Of a stretch of DNA of 64,000 bases, positions 19,891 through 28,433 are shown piece after piece. The notes under the pieces are model-generated. The model made no database searches. It was not told the origin of the DNA and saw only the letters and a program-made list of their open reading frames with translations. The position numbers and the translations under genes were made by a program. This stretch comes from JAHEEL01 sp963785245 (lineage in GTDB: Bacteria > Actinomycetota > Acidimicrobiia > Spongiisociales > UBA5794), in NCBI GenBank assembly GCA_963785245.1, contig CAWAUO010000006.1:62001-126000 (forward strand). Reading direction: 5' to 3'. Position 1 is the first letter of the stretch, and every line of letters begins with the position of its first letter.

Positions 19891-20772
19891 ATGCCTGAAC
19901 TTCCCGAGATCGAGGCCTACCTGCACGCACTTCGGCCTCGGATCGTGGGGCAACGACTCCTCCGGGTTCGGATCCGGAGCGTCTCGGTGCTCAAAACGTA
20001 CGATCCGCCGATCGAACGCCTCGTTGATGTCCCGGTGGTCGAGGTGTCCCGTCTCGGGAAGCGGATCGTGATCAGCCTCGACAACGGTCTCTCGGTCGTG
20101 ATTCACCTGATGATTGCCGGTCGGCTCAAATGGCTCGGTCCGGACGCTCCGATTCCGAAGCGCTCGGGTCTGGCGGCTCTCGATGTGACCGGCGGGACGT
20201 TGCTGCTGACCGAGGCGGGGACGAAGCGTCGTGCGTCGATCCACCTCGTCGATGCAGCGGGACTGAGTGCGCTCGATCCGGGAGGGGTTGAGATCAGCGA
20301 CCTCACCGCCGAGGAATTCGGCGAACGGCTCTCGTGGGAGCGCCACGCGCTGAAGCGAACGTTGAGCGATCCGCATCTGTTCTCGGGCGTCGGCGGGGCC
20401 TTCGCCGATGAGATCCTATGGGCGGCGCGACTCTCGCCGACACAGATGAGCACCAACCTCGACGATGAAGAGGTCGCCCGCCTGCATGCGGCCGCCATCG
20501 AGACGCTCCGTCGCTGGAGCGATATCCGCGTCGCCGAGGTCGGTGACGGCTTCCCGACAAAGGTCACGGCCTTCCACCCCGACATGGCCGTCCATGGGAA
20601 GCACGGCGAGCCATGCCCGGAGTGCGGTGCCCCCGTGCAACGGATCGTGCACGTCGGGCGCGAGACGAACTACTGCGCAGGGTGTCAAACGGACGGACGG
20701 ATCCTGGCGGATCGGGCGCTCTCCCGGCTCCTCAAGGACGACCGGCCGAAGCGCCTGGACGATACCCGCTAG
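19891..20772 (+). CDS. Fpg/Nei-family DNA glycosylase
   Basis: The 293-residue protein starts MPELPEIEAYLHAL with the catalytic Pro2 and Glu3 of the family, includes the N-terminal lysine region RLGKRIVI, a helix-two-turn-helix segment (LFSGVGGAFADEILWAARLSP) and a C-terminal zinc finger of the CPECG...YCAGCQTDGR type. It removes oxidised bases and cuts the abasic site. Whether it prefers 8-oxoguanine (MutM) or oxidised pyrimidines (Nei) cannot be decided here. It starts 6 bases after cofE, so it probably shares that transcript, and it overlaps the convergent epimerase gene by 4 bases at the ends. Confidence 0.92.
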   Translation: MPELPEIEAYLHALRPRIVGQRLLRVRIRSVSVLKTYDPPIERLVDVPVVEVSRLGKRIVISLDNGLSVVIHLMIAGRLKWLGPDAPIPKRSGLAALDVTGGTLLLTEAGTKRRASIHLVDAAGLSALDPGGVEISDLTAEEFGERLSWERHALKRTLSDPHLFSGVGGAFADEILWAARLSPTQMSTNLDDEEVARLHAAAIETLRRWSDIRVAEVGDGFPTKVTAFHPDMAVHGKHGEPCPECGAPVQRIVHVGRETNYCAGCQTDGRILADRALSRLLKDDRPKRLDDTR

Positions 20773-21713
20773 GGGTTGTTCCTGAACCAGTCAATCGTCT
20801 GGACGAGACCATCGTCAAGGCTCGTCCACGGTTGCCAACCGAGGGCGTCTCGTGCCGCAGATGCGTCAAGGCATGAGCGCACCTGCTCCCCGGCCCGCGC
20901 CGCGGCGTGATTCGGTCGTGCTGGCGAGCCGACAATCTTCGCCATTCGCTCGAAGAGACCCACCACGGTGGTCTCGATCCCGGTACCGATGTTGAGATAG
21001 CACCCACCGCCCATCAGCGCCGCTCGCCAGAGCGCGTCGGTGACGTCCTCGACGAACACGTAGTCGCGGGTCTGCATGCCGTCGCCGTAGATGGTCGGGG
21101 TGCGGCCACCGAGCAGGTCGCTGCTGAAGATCGCGACCACACCCGCTTCGCCTGCGGGGTCCTGCCCGGGTCCGTAGACATTGGCGAATCCAAGCGACAC
21201 GTAGTCGAGACCCGCGGAACGGCGGAAGTAGTCGAAGTAGTCGTCGACGACCTTCTTCGCGACACCGTATGGCGAATCTGGCCTCCGCTCGACCGATTCG
21301 GGCGTCGGGATGGTCGACGTGTCTCCGAACGTCGCACCGCCGGATGACGAGAAGACGATCCGCTCGACCCCAGCGTCGCGCGCCGCGACCAGGACGTTGA
21401 TCGTGCCGAGCACGTTGGTCGACGCGTCGCCGATCGGGTCTGCGACGGACGAGCGCACATCGATCTGGGCCGCAAGATGGAAGACCACCTGGGGAGCGAA
21501 CCCGATGAAGACGTCCCTGAGTTCCGGCGATCGAATATCGATCTGGTGGAAGTGGACCCGGCCCCTCGCGCGGACATCGGCCAGCCGCGACAGCGTGCCG
21601 CTCGAAAGATCGTCGACGACCAGCACCTCGGTGCCTTCGTCGATCAGCCGACTCACCAGGTTCGATCCAATGAAGCCCGCCCCGCCGGTGACCACTGCTT
21701 TGCCGATGCTCAT
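20769..21713 (-). CDS. NAD-dependent nucleotide-sugar epimerase/dehydratase (extended SDR)
   Basis: The 314-residue enzyme has the Rossmann motif TGGAGFIGSNLV at residues 9-20, the D-loop VVDDLSSG, the catalytic serine region FSSSGGATFG and YGVAKK with the active tyrosine and lysine. It resembles UDP-glucose 4-epimerase-like proteins (GalE group) with substrate unknown. The start codon overlaps the birA stop by 4 bases. Its product could supply sugars to the envelope glycosyltransferases in this window, which is inference. Confidence 0.9.
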   Translation of the reverse strand: MSIGKAVVTGGAGFIGSNLVSRLIDEGTEVLVVDDLSSGTLSRLADVRARGRVHFHQIDIRSPELRDVFIGFAPQVVFHLAAQIDVRSSVADPIGDASTNVLGTINVLVAARDAGVERIVFSSSGGATFGDTSTIPTPESVERRPDSPYGVAKKVVDDYFDYFRRSAGLDYVSLGFANVYGPGQDPAGEAGVVAIFSSDLLGGRTPTIYGDGMQTRDYVFVEDVTDALWRAALMGGGCYLNIGTGIETTVVGLFERMAKIVGSPARPNHAAARAGEQVRSCLDASAARDALGWQPWTSLDDGLVQTIDWFRNNP

Positions 21714-22423
21714 GAACCTCCCCGATCGAACGGAATCGTAGCCGGGTCGTGCAGACGTACTTCACCGCTTGTGACGTTGACCAGCCCGGTGGGCGTCTCG
21801 ACGACGAGGGTGCCGTCCTCTGCAACCGAGCGAGCCGTCCCGGTACCGGCGGCGTACGAGACCCGTCTGCCGATCGTCACACATGACCGCCGGTAATCGT
21901 CGATGCCCCAGTCGTCGGGAGGCCGGGTCAGACGATCGAGGAAGCGATCAACCCAGGCGACGGCAAGGTCGCGTGGTCGACCGGCCTCGGCCAGGTCGTG
22001 GTGGAGCCCTGCAGCACCCGGGATCGGTTCATCCCACACCAGGTTGATCCCACAGCCGACCACAACGGTGCCGTCGCTCGACTCGGCGAGGAGGCCACCG
22101 ACCTTCCCGATCTCGAGGACCACATCGTTTGGCCAACGCAGCCCAACCTCAATGCCAGACGACGCATCGATCGCCTCCTTCACCGCCAGGCCGGCCACAA
22201 GCGGGATGCGGCCCCAGGCGTCGACCGGCCATGCCGGCTCGAACGCGATTGAAGAGAACAGCGCCAGATCGGGCTCGACCCAGTCGCGCCCGAGCCGCCC
22301 GCGCCCCGCCGATTGGTGGCGGGCGACGACCAGAACCGGGGTGTCGCCCTCACACCGGGCGCGCGCTTCGTCCTGCGTGGAATCTGCCGAGTGCAGTTCG
22401 ACAATCGCGTATGGTGTAGCCAA
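21710..22423 (-). CDS. birA: biotin--[acetyl-CoA-carboxylase] ligase
   Basis: BirA activates biotin to biotinyl-AMP and attaches it to the carboxylase carrier lysine. The 237-residue product has the ATP/biotin loop ARHQSAGRGRLGRDWVEP, the WPNDVVLEIGKVGGLLAE block and the catalytic-domain-plus-SH3 layout without an N-terminal DNA-binding domain, so it is not a repressor. I chose a TTG at 22423 preceded by GAGGTGG at 5 bases; the frame extends to 22672 but that part overlaps the divergent carboxylase gene. It sits head to head with its likely client operon. Confidence 0.9.
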   Translation of the reverse strand: MATPYAIVELHSADSTQDEARARCEGDTPVLVVARHQSAGRGRLGRDWVEPDLALFSSIAFEPAWPVDAWGRIPLVAGLAVKEAIDASSGIEVGLRWPNDVVLEIGKVGGLLAESSDGTVVVGCGINLVWDEPIPGAAGLHHDLAEAGRPRDLAVAWVDRFLDRLTRPPDDWGIDDYRRSCVTIGRRVSYAAGTGTARSVAEDGTLVVETPTGLVNVTSGEVRLHDPATIPFDRGGS

Positions 22424-22465
22424 TCGTCCACCTCGATGGTCGAACGAGAGACTACCGGGAGAGTT

Positions 22466-24016
22466 GTGAGCACCGAAGACCGGATCAAGAAGCTGCGCCG
22501 CCTCCGCGAGGCCGCCCTCGCTCCTGCAAACCAGCGCGCCATCGATCGTCAGCACGACCTCGGCAAGCTCACGGCACGGGAGCGGATCGAACTCCTCCTC
22601 GACAAGGATTCCTTCCAGGAACTCGACATGCTGGTTCGGCATCACGCTGCAGGCTTCGGCGTCGAGGACCACCGGCCGCCGGGGGACGCGGTCATCACCG
22701 GGTACGGCACGGTGGACGGTCGGACGGTCTTCCTATTCGCCGAGGATTTCACCGCCTACGGCGGCAGTCTCGGAGCCGCCGTCGCCGACAAGATCTGCAA
22801 GGTCATGGATCTCGCGATGAGCAACGGCGCTCCCCTCGTCGGCATCAAGGACTCGGGTGGCGCGCGGATCCAGGAAGGCGTCGCAGCCCTGCATGGCTAT
22901 GGGCGCATCTTTGAGCGCAACGTGCGAGCCTCCGGCGTCATCCCACAGATCTCGGTCATCATGGGTCCGTGCGCGGGCGGTGCCGTCTACTCGCCGGCTA
23001 TCACCGACTTCGTCTACCAGGTTGAAGAGACCTCCCACCTGTTCATCACGGGTCCAGAAGTCATCAAGACAGTCACCGGCGAAGATGTCACGATGGAAGA
23101 GCTCGGCGGCGCCCACGCGCACGCCACCCGATCAGGCGTAACTCACTTCGTAGTTCCCGATGATCGCTCTGCCATGGATGAAGTGCGCTACCTGCTGTCA
23201 TTCCTCCCGCAAAACAACATGGAGGTCGCACCCTTCTTCACCCCACTCGATCGGGCGGAGCGGATGGACGAACTCCTCACGACGATCATCCCCGACTCAC
23301 CGAACCAGCCATACGACATGGTCGATGTCGTCGAAGCGATCGTTGACGACGGCGAGTTCTACCAGGTTCACGAGCACTTCGCCCCGAACATGATCGTCGG
23401 GTTCGCCAGGCTCGACGGCTACACCGTCGGCATCGTGGGGAACCAGCCTGCGGCGCTTGCGGGAACGCTGGATATTGACGCTTCCTCCAAGGGGGCTCGA
23501 TTCGTGCGCTTCTGCGACGCGTTCAACATCCCGCTCGTCACGCTGGTCGACGTGCCGGGCTTCCTTCCGGGTGTCGGCCAGGAGCACAACGGCATCATCC
23601 GCCACGGTGCCAAGCTGCTCTACGCATTCTCCGAGGCGACCGTCCCACGGGTCACCGTCATCACCCGCAAGGCGTATGGTGGAGCGTTCCTGGTGATGAA
23701 TGCTCGCTCGATCCGGGCCGACGTCGTGTTCGCCTGGCCCACGGCGGAGATCGCCGTCATGGGTGCGCCCGGCGCCGTGAACATCATCCACCGCAAGGAT
23801 TTGCGCGAAGCCGACGATCTCGAAACCGAACGCCAGCGCCTGATCGACGAATACGAAGACCGCTTCAACAATCCGTATGTCGCTGCCGAACGGGGCTACA
23901 TCGACGACGTTATCGAAGCCCGTGAGACGCGCCCGCGCCTGATCCGTGCCCTCGCGATGCTTCGCAACAAGAGGGAAGCGATGCCTCCGAGGAAGCACGG
24001 CAACATCCCGCTGTAG
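22466..24016 (+). CDS. pccB: acyl-CoA (propionyl-CoA) carboxylase beta subunit
   Basis: The carboxyltransferase subunit transfers CO2 from biotin to acyl-CoA, probably propionyl-CoA given the mutase nearby. The 516-residue protein has the two crotonase-like halves, with KLTARERIELLLDKDSF near the start, GIKDSGGARIQEGV, MGPCAGGAVYSPA, and TRKAYGGAFLVMN in the second half. The GTG at 22466 follows GGGAGAG; an ATG at 22436 in the same frame is an alternative. The alpha subunit lies 1 kb downstream on the same strand, with an antisense transglycosylase gene between them. Substrate (acetyl or propionyl) is inferred from context. Confidence 0.93.
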   Translation: MSTEDRIKKLRRLREAALAPANQRAIDRQHDLGKLTARERIELLLDKDSFQELDMLVRHHAAGFGVEDHRPPGDAVITGYGTVDGRTVFLFAEDFTAYGGSLGAAVADKICKVMDLAMSNGAPLVGIKDSGGARIQEGVAALHGYGRIFERNVRASGVIPQISVIMGPCAGGAVYSPAITDFVYQVEETSHLFITGPEVIKTVTGEDVTMEELGGAHAHATRSGVTHFVVPDDRSAMDEVRYLLSFLPQNNMEVAPFFTPLDRAERMDELLTTIIPDSPNQPYDMVDVVEAIVDDGEFYQVHEHFAPNMIVGFARLDGYTVGIVGNQPAALAGTLDIDASSKGARFVRFCDAFNIPLVTLVDVPGFLPGVGQEHNGIIRHGAKLLYAFSEATVPRVTVITRKAYGGAFLVMNARSIRADVVFAWPTAEIAVMGAPGAVNIIHRKDLREADDLETERQRLIDEYEDRFNNPYVAAERGYIDDVIEARETRPRLIRALAMLRNKREAMPPRKHGNIPL

Positions 24017-24071
24017 ACGCACCAGCCGGAGGCGTCGATCGCGGGACCCGACCAGTGCGACCGGGCGCGCT

Positions 24072-24890
24072 TCAGGGTCGGCATGTCCAGTGCTGCCACG
24101 CGGCGTGCCCGGTATCGAGGGAGTAATCGACGAGCCACGCGGCTGCGGCGACGTTCGCCTCGGGGTCGAGCGGCGAGGCTCCCTCGAATCCCGCCGGCCC
24201 GGAGGCGTTCTCCCATGTTCGGCTGAGGAATTGGAACAGACCGGTCGCGCTGCTTCGCGGGTTCCGTGCAACGGGATCGCCGTTCGATTCACATTCGATG
24301 ATCTCCAGCGCCTGATCGACCAACTCCCGGGGAAAGTACTCCTCGACCAGGGGACGCCACCGCGCAACGGGATCGACGTCGGCTCCGTCCGCCGCGCCTG
24401 CGACGGCGTCGCGAACGGCACGCTCCGCGGTGCCGATCAGGTCGCTGGCGTCGGCCGATCGCTCACTGAGATAGGCAGCCTTTGCGTATGCCTGCGCCGC
24501 GTCCGGATCGATAGTCGCCGCTGCCCGCAGGATCATGTCGATCAGGAGATCGGTCTCGGGGATCGCAAGCACGCCCGTCCGCTCGCCTGCGCCCGCGACG
24601 GCAACGAGCATCGTCGTGAAGGCATCGAGCAGGAGATGGGCCTCATCGTGGTCCACGTCGACTTCGGCGGCGAGAACCGTCACTACGCCACCAAGGCGAG
24701 CCAGGTCCGAGGCCACCGCAGTCTGCTCTGCAACCTCCGTCATCGTGTCGACGTGGGCGAGGGCTTCGGTCACGGCCGGTGCGTCATCGGCACGCGCCGA
24801 GATCGCCGGGACCGCGGCGAGGCCGAGCGCGACGAACAACACAACGAGGAAGCGGGGATACCGCATGGGGAGACCCATGAGATCGGTCAT
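24072..24890 (-). CDS. secreted lytic transglycosylase (SLT domain)
   Basis: The 272-residue protein has an N-terminal signal peptide (MRYPRFLVVLFVALGLAAVPAISA after a short leader), a helical middle region and a C-terminal SLT-like domain: YFPRELVDQALEIIECESNGDP with the catalytic glutamate, SATGLFQFLSRTW and NVAAAAWLV. It would cleave peptidoglycan glycan strands outside the cell. A GGGAGGG stretch about 12 bases before the first ATG makes that start plausible, though an ATG eight codons in would also work. It lies antisense between the two carboxylase genes. Confidence 0.85.
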   Translation of the reverse strand: MTDLMGLPMRYPRFLVVLFVALGLAAVPAISARADDAPAVTEALAHVDTMTEVAEQTAVASDLARLGGVVTVLAAEVDVDHDEAHLLLDAFTTMLVAVAGAGERTGVLAIPETDLLIDMILRAAATIDPDAAQAYAKAAYLSERSADASDLIGTAERAVRDAVAGAADGADVDPVARWRPLVEEYFPRELVDQALEIIECESNGDPVARNPRSSATGLFQFLSRTWENASGPAGFEGASPLDPEANVAAAAWLVDYSLDTGHAAWQHWTCRP

Positions 24891-24991
24891 GGTATGCGAG
24901 CCCTCCCGGTACCCGTGTCATTCGTAACGCGGGCGGCGCACCCTGGGTCGGATCAAAGACGGCCAGCCGTTCTCGAGTCGACGTTCCTAGG

Positions 24992-26746
24992 ATGACCGCT
25001 GTGAAATCAGTTCTGATCGCGAACCGTGGCGAAATCGCCGTACGCGTGATTCGCGCCGCCCAAGATATCGGCCTCCACACGATCGCCGTCTATTCGGAAC
25101 TCGATCGCAACGCCCTGCATGTCAACCTCGCGGACGAGTCATGGAACATCGGCCCCGCCCCGTCCGCCGAGTCATATCTCAACATCCCGCGCATCCTCGA
25201 GGTCGCGAAGGAATCCCGAGCCGACGCGATCCACCCCGGGTACGGCTTCCTCGCCGAGAACGCCATCTTCGCCCAGGCCGTCACCGACGCCGGCCTGCTC
25301 TGGGTCGGGCCATCACCCGAGGCGATCATCACGATGGGCGACAAGATCGCATCCCGAGTGGCTGCCGATCGCGCCGGCGTGGCGTCCGTCCCCGGCACGA
25401 TCGAGCCGCTCACGGACGTCGAGGAGGTCCGAGCATTCGCCGACACCTTCGGCTACCCGGTTGCGATCAAGGCGGCCCACGGTGGCGGCGGCAAGGGCCT
25501 CAAGGTGGTCTACGAGGCGGAGGCTCTCGAAGCGGCCTTCGAGAGCGCGAGGCGCGAGGCCGAAGCGTGGTTCTCCAACCCCGAGGTCTACGTCGAGCGC
25601 TACCTGGACACGCCGCGGCACATTGAGGCCCAGATCATCTTCGACCAATACGGGAACGGGGTATTCCTCGGAGAACGGGACTGTTCTCTCCAGCGGCGCC
25701 ACCAGAAGCTCGTCGAGGAGACACCGGCTCCCGGTTTCACCGACGCCCAACGCGCACAACTCGCCGATGCCGCACTCGCCGTGGCGCGGGCTACCGACTA
25801 CGTGAACGCTGGAACCGTCGAGTTCCTGATGGACACCAACGGCGATCTCTTCTTCCTCGAGATGAACACGCGCATCCAGGTCGAGCATACGATCACAGAG
25901 GAGAACACCGGCGTCGACCTCGTCGCCGAGCAACTCCGCGTCGCCGCGGGAGAACGCCTCACATTTGATTCGGTGGACCGTCGCGGCCACGTCATCGAGT
26001 TCCGGATCAACGCCGAGGACCCGTCCGCCGGCTTCCTGCCAAACCCGGGGAAGCTCTCGACCTACCGAGAACCGGCGGGACCGTGGGTCCGGGTGGACAG
26101 CGGCGTCTGCCAGGGCGCCCGTATCTCGCAGTACTACGACAACCTGATCGCGAAGCTCATCGTGAGAGGACGCGACCGGGACGAGGCCATTCGGCGCTCG
26201 ATCCGGGCCCTGCGCGAGTTCAGGATCGAGGGCGTCGAGACGACCATTCCCGCCCACCTGCGGATCCTCGAGGGAACCGACTTCGCCGCGGGCAACGTCC
26301 ACACGAGGCTCGTCGAGGACACAATGGACTTCAGCGATCTCGCGACCCCGGCCTCTCCGGCGATCCCGGAAGATGAGGAACTCCAGGAGCGTGACATCAC
26401 GGTCGAGGTCGGCGGACGCCGCTTCGAGGTGAAGTACTGGTCACAGGTCATCGCTTCGACCGGCTCCGGTCAGCGGCCAGCCCCTCGCCGCAAGGCGCCC
26501 AGGCTCAGCAGACAAGCTGCCGCGGGTACCGATGAGGGATTGGTCGTCTCCCCGATGCAGGGCACCATCGTCAAAGTGCATCACGCCGCAGGCGAGGCAG
26601 TCCGCGCCGACGAGCCGGTGTGCGTGCTCGAGGCGATGAAGATGGAGAACGAGATCAAGGCACCCATCGACGGTGAGATCGTCGACCTCCGGGTCCAGCC
26701 CGGCGACACGGTGACACCGGGCGCCGTGTTGATGATCATCAAGTAG
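24992..26746 (+). CDS. accA: acetyl/propionyl-CoA carboxylase alpha subunit (biotin carboxylase + carrier)
   Basis: The 584-residue subunit carboxylates its own biotin with ATP and bicarbonate. Biotin carboxylase spans about residues 4-450 (LIANRGEIAVRVIRAA, the ATP loop HGGGGKGLKVV, EMNTRIQVEHTITEE), followed by a short linker and a C-terminal biotinyl carrier domain with the target lysine in VLEAMKMENEI. This is the actinobacterial AccA3-like fused layout. It pairs with the beta subunit upstream and ends 26 bases from the convergent mutase gene. Confidence 0.95.
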   Translation: MTAVKSVLIANRGEIAVRVIRAAQDIGLHTIAVYSELDRNALHVNLADESWNIGPAPSAESYLNIPRILEVAKESRADAIHPGYGFLAENAIFAQAVTDAGLLWVGPSPEAIITMGDKIASRVAADRAGVASVPGTIEPLTDVEEVRAFADTFGYPVAIKAAHGGGGKGLKVVYEAEALEAAFESARREAEAWFSNPEVYVERYLDTPRHIEAQIIFDQYGNGVFLGERDCSLQRRHQKLVEETPAPGFTDAQRAQLADAALAVARATDYVNAGTVEFLMDTNGDLFFLEMNTRIQVEHTITEENTGVDLVAEQLRVAAGERLTFDSVDRRGHVIEFRINAEDPSAGFLPNPGKLSTYREPAGPWVRVDSGVCQGARISQYYDNLIAKLIVRGRDRDEAIRRSIRALREFRIEGVETTIPAHLRILEGTDFAAGNVHTRLVEDTMDFSDLATPASPAIPEDEELQERDITVEVGGRRFEVKYWSQVIASTGSGQRPAPRRKAPRLSRQAAAGTDEGLVVSPMQGTIVKVHHAAGEAVRADEPVCVLEAMKMENEIKAPIDGEIVDLRVQPGDTVTPGAVLMIIK

Positions 26747-26772
26747 CTGGACGGCCGCCGAACCGCTGGCGT

Positions 26773-28329
26773 TCACCCGATCTGGCGGTACCGGCCGAAG
26801 ACCGCACCGAGCGTCGACGAGACCTCGCCAACCGTGGCACCGAGGCCGAGTGCCGCACGCATCGGATAGAGAAGGTTGCCCTCGCCCGCTGCCTGGTCTC
26901 GCAGCGATGCCAGGGCGGCATCGACCGCACCCCCGTCGCGACGACTCCGAAACGCTCGGAGCCTGGCGACTTGCCCGGCCTCGATCCTCGGATCGACCCG
27001 CAGCACATCATGGTCTTCATGGTCCGGGACGCCGAATCGGTTGACACCGACGATCACACTGGCTCCCGCCTCGACGGCACGCGCGTGCTCATAGGCGGCA
27101 TCCTCGATCTCCCGCTGCTGGAATCCGGCATCGATGGCCGAGGCCGCACCACCGAGCGCGTCGATCCGCGTCATCAGTTCGAGTGCCTCCGTCTCCAGCC
27201 GATCGGTGAGTGACTCAACGAAGTAGGACCCGGCCAGCGGATCGACGACACCGGGCACACCCGACTCGTAGCCGAGGATCTGCTGGGTACGGAGAGCAAT
27301 CATCACCGCGGCTTCGGTCGGAAGGCCGAGAGCCTCGTCGTAGGAGTTGGTATGCAGCGACTGCGTCCCACCGAGCACCGCTGCGAGCGCCTGATAGGCC
27401 GTTCGAATGATGTTGTTCTCGGGCTGTTGTGCCGTGAGCGTGGAACCGGCAGTCTGGGTGTGGAATCGCATCCGCCATGACTCGGGGGAGACGGCGCCGA
27501 CGCGGTCCTTCATGAGCCTGGCCCAGAGTCGCCGCGCGGCACGGAACTTCGCTGCCTCCTCAAAAAGATCGTTGTGTGAGTTCCAGAAGAACGAGAGACG
27601 CGGGGCGAACACATCGACGTCGAGTCCGGCCTCCTGAGCGGCCTCGACATAGGCGAGCCCGTTCGCGATCGTGAACGCAATCTCCTGCGCAGCCGTCGAT
27701 CCGGCCTCCCGGATGTGATACCCGCTGATCGAGATCGTATTCCACCTCGGTAGTTCGTCAGCGCAGTACGAAAACACGTCGGTGATCAGCCGCATCGAAG
27801 GCGCCACCGGATAGATGTAGGTCCCCCGTGCGATGTACTCCTTCAAGATGTCGTTCTGGACGGTGCCGCGCACCTCGACCGGGTCGACGCCCTGTTCTTC
27901 GGCCACGAGTTGGTAGAGAAGGAGCAGGATCGGTGCAGTGGCGTTGATCGTCATTGAGGTCGTTACCTCACCGAGCGGAATCCGGTCGAACAGAAGCCGC
28001 ACGTCTTCGATCGAGTCGATCGCGACGCCGACCTTCCCGACCTCGCCCGCCGCCATCTCGTCATCCGAATCGAGCCCCATTTGTGTCGGCAGATCGAAGG
28101 CAACCGAGAGGCCGGTCTGGCCGGCTTCGAGCAGGGTGCGGAATCGCGTGTTGGTGTCGGCGGCGTCTCCGAAGCCTGCGTACTGGCGCATCGTCCACAG
28201 ACGCCCCGTGTACATCGACGGGTACGGTCCGCGGGTGTACGGATAGGCCCCGGGCGCACCGAGCGCCTCATCGGGGTTCCAGGACCGCAGATCGTCCGGT
28301 CCGTAGCTGGCGTGGGGTGATTGGCTCAT
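26773..28329 (-). CDS. methylmalonyl-CoA mutase-family catalytic subunit, no B12 domain
   Basis: The 518-residue protein covers only the TIM-barrel substrate domain of acyl-CoA mutases: YTRGPYPSMYTGRLWTMRQYAGFG, GTVQNDILKEYIARGTYIYP, SMRLITD, SISGYHIREAG and RTQQILGYESGV. The C-terminal cobalamin-binding domain (DxHxxG) is absent, so it must pair with a separate small B12 subunit, not found in this window. The MY near residue 59 and the arginine in PSMR suggest a methylmalonyl-type pocket, but isobutyryl- or hydroxyisobutyryl-type mutases share this split layout. It faces the carboxylase alpha gene, which would make its substrate. Confidence 0.88.
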   Translation of the reverse strand: MSQSPHASYGPDDLRSWNPDEALGAPGAYPYTRGPYPSMYTGRLWTMRQYAGFGDAADTNTRFRTLLEAGQTGLSVAFDLPTQMGLDSDDEMAAGEVGKVGVAIDSIEDVRLLFDRIPLGEVTTSMTINATAPILLLLYQLVAEEQGVDPVEVRGTVQNDILKEYIARGTYIYPVAPSMRLITDVFSYCADELPRWNTISISGYHIREAGSTAAQEIAFTIANGLAYVEAAQEAGLDVDVFAPRLSFFWNSHNDLFEEAAKFRAARRLWARLMKDRVGAVSPESWRMRFHTQTAGSTLTAQQPENNIIRTAYQALAAVLGGTQSLHTNSYDEALGLPTEAAVMIALRTQQILGYESGVPGVVDPLAGSYFVESLTDRLETEALELMTRIDALGGAASAIDAGFQQREIEDAAYEHARAVEAGASVIVGVNRFGVPDHEDHDVLRVDPRIEAGQVARLRAFRSRRDGGAVDAALASLRDQAAGEGNLLYPMRAALGLGATVGEVSSTLGAVFGRYRQIG

Positions 28330-28433
28330 CGTGGAAGGGTCCGGGGCCTATCGGGGGTCTGTTCCTATGCTTTTCCTGCGGACTCGATGCTACCTGCGGG
28401 AACGCGTGGCGAACGGGATACGTCTCTTACAAC

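Noticed and set aside
28330..28433. Cobalamin riboswitch between the mutase and PBP genes
   Set aside because: No B12-box-like sequence is seen and the gap is only about 100 bases shared by two divergent genes.
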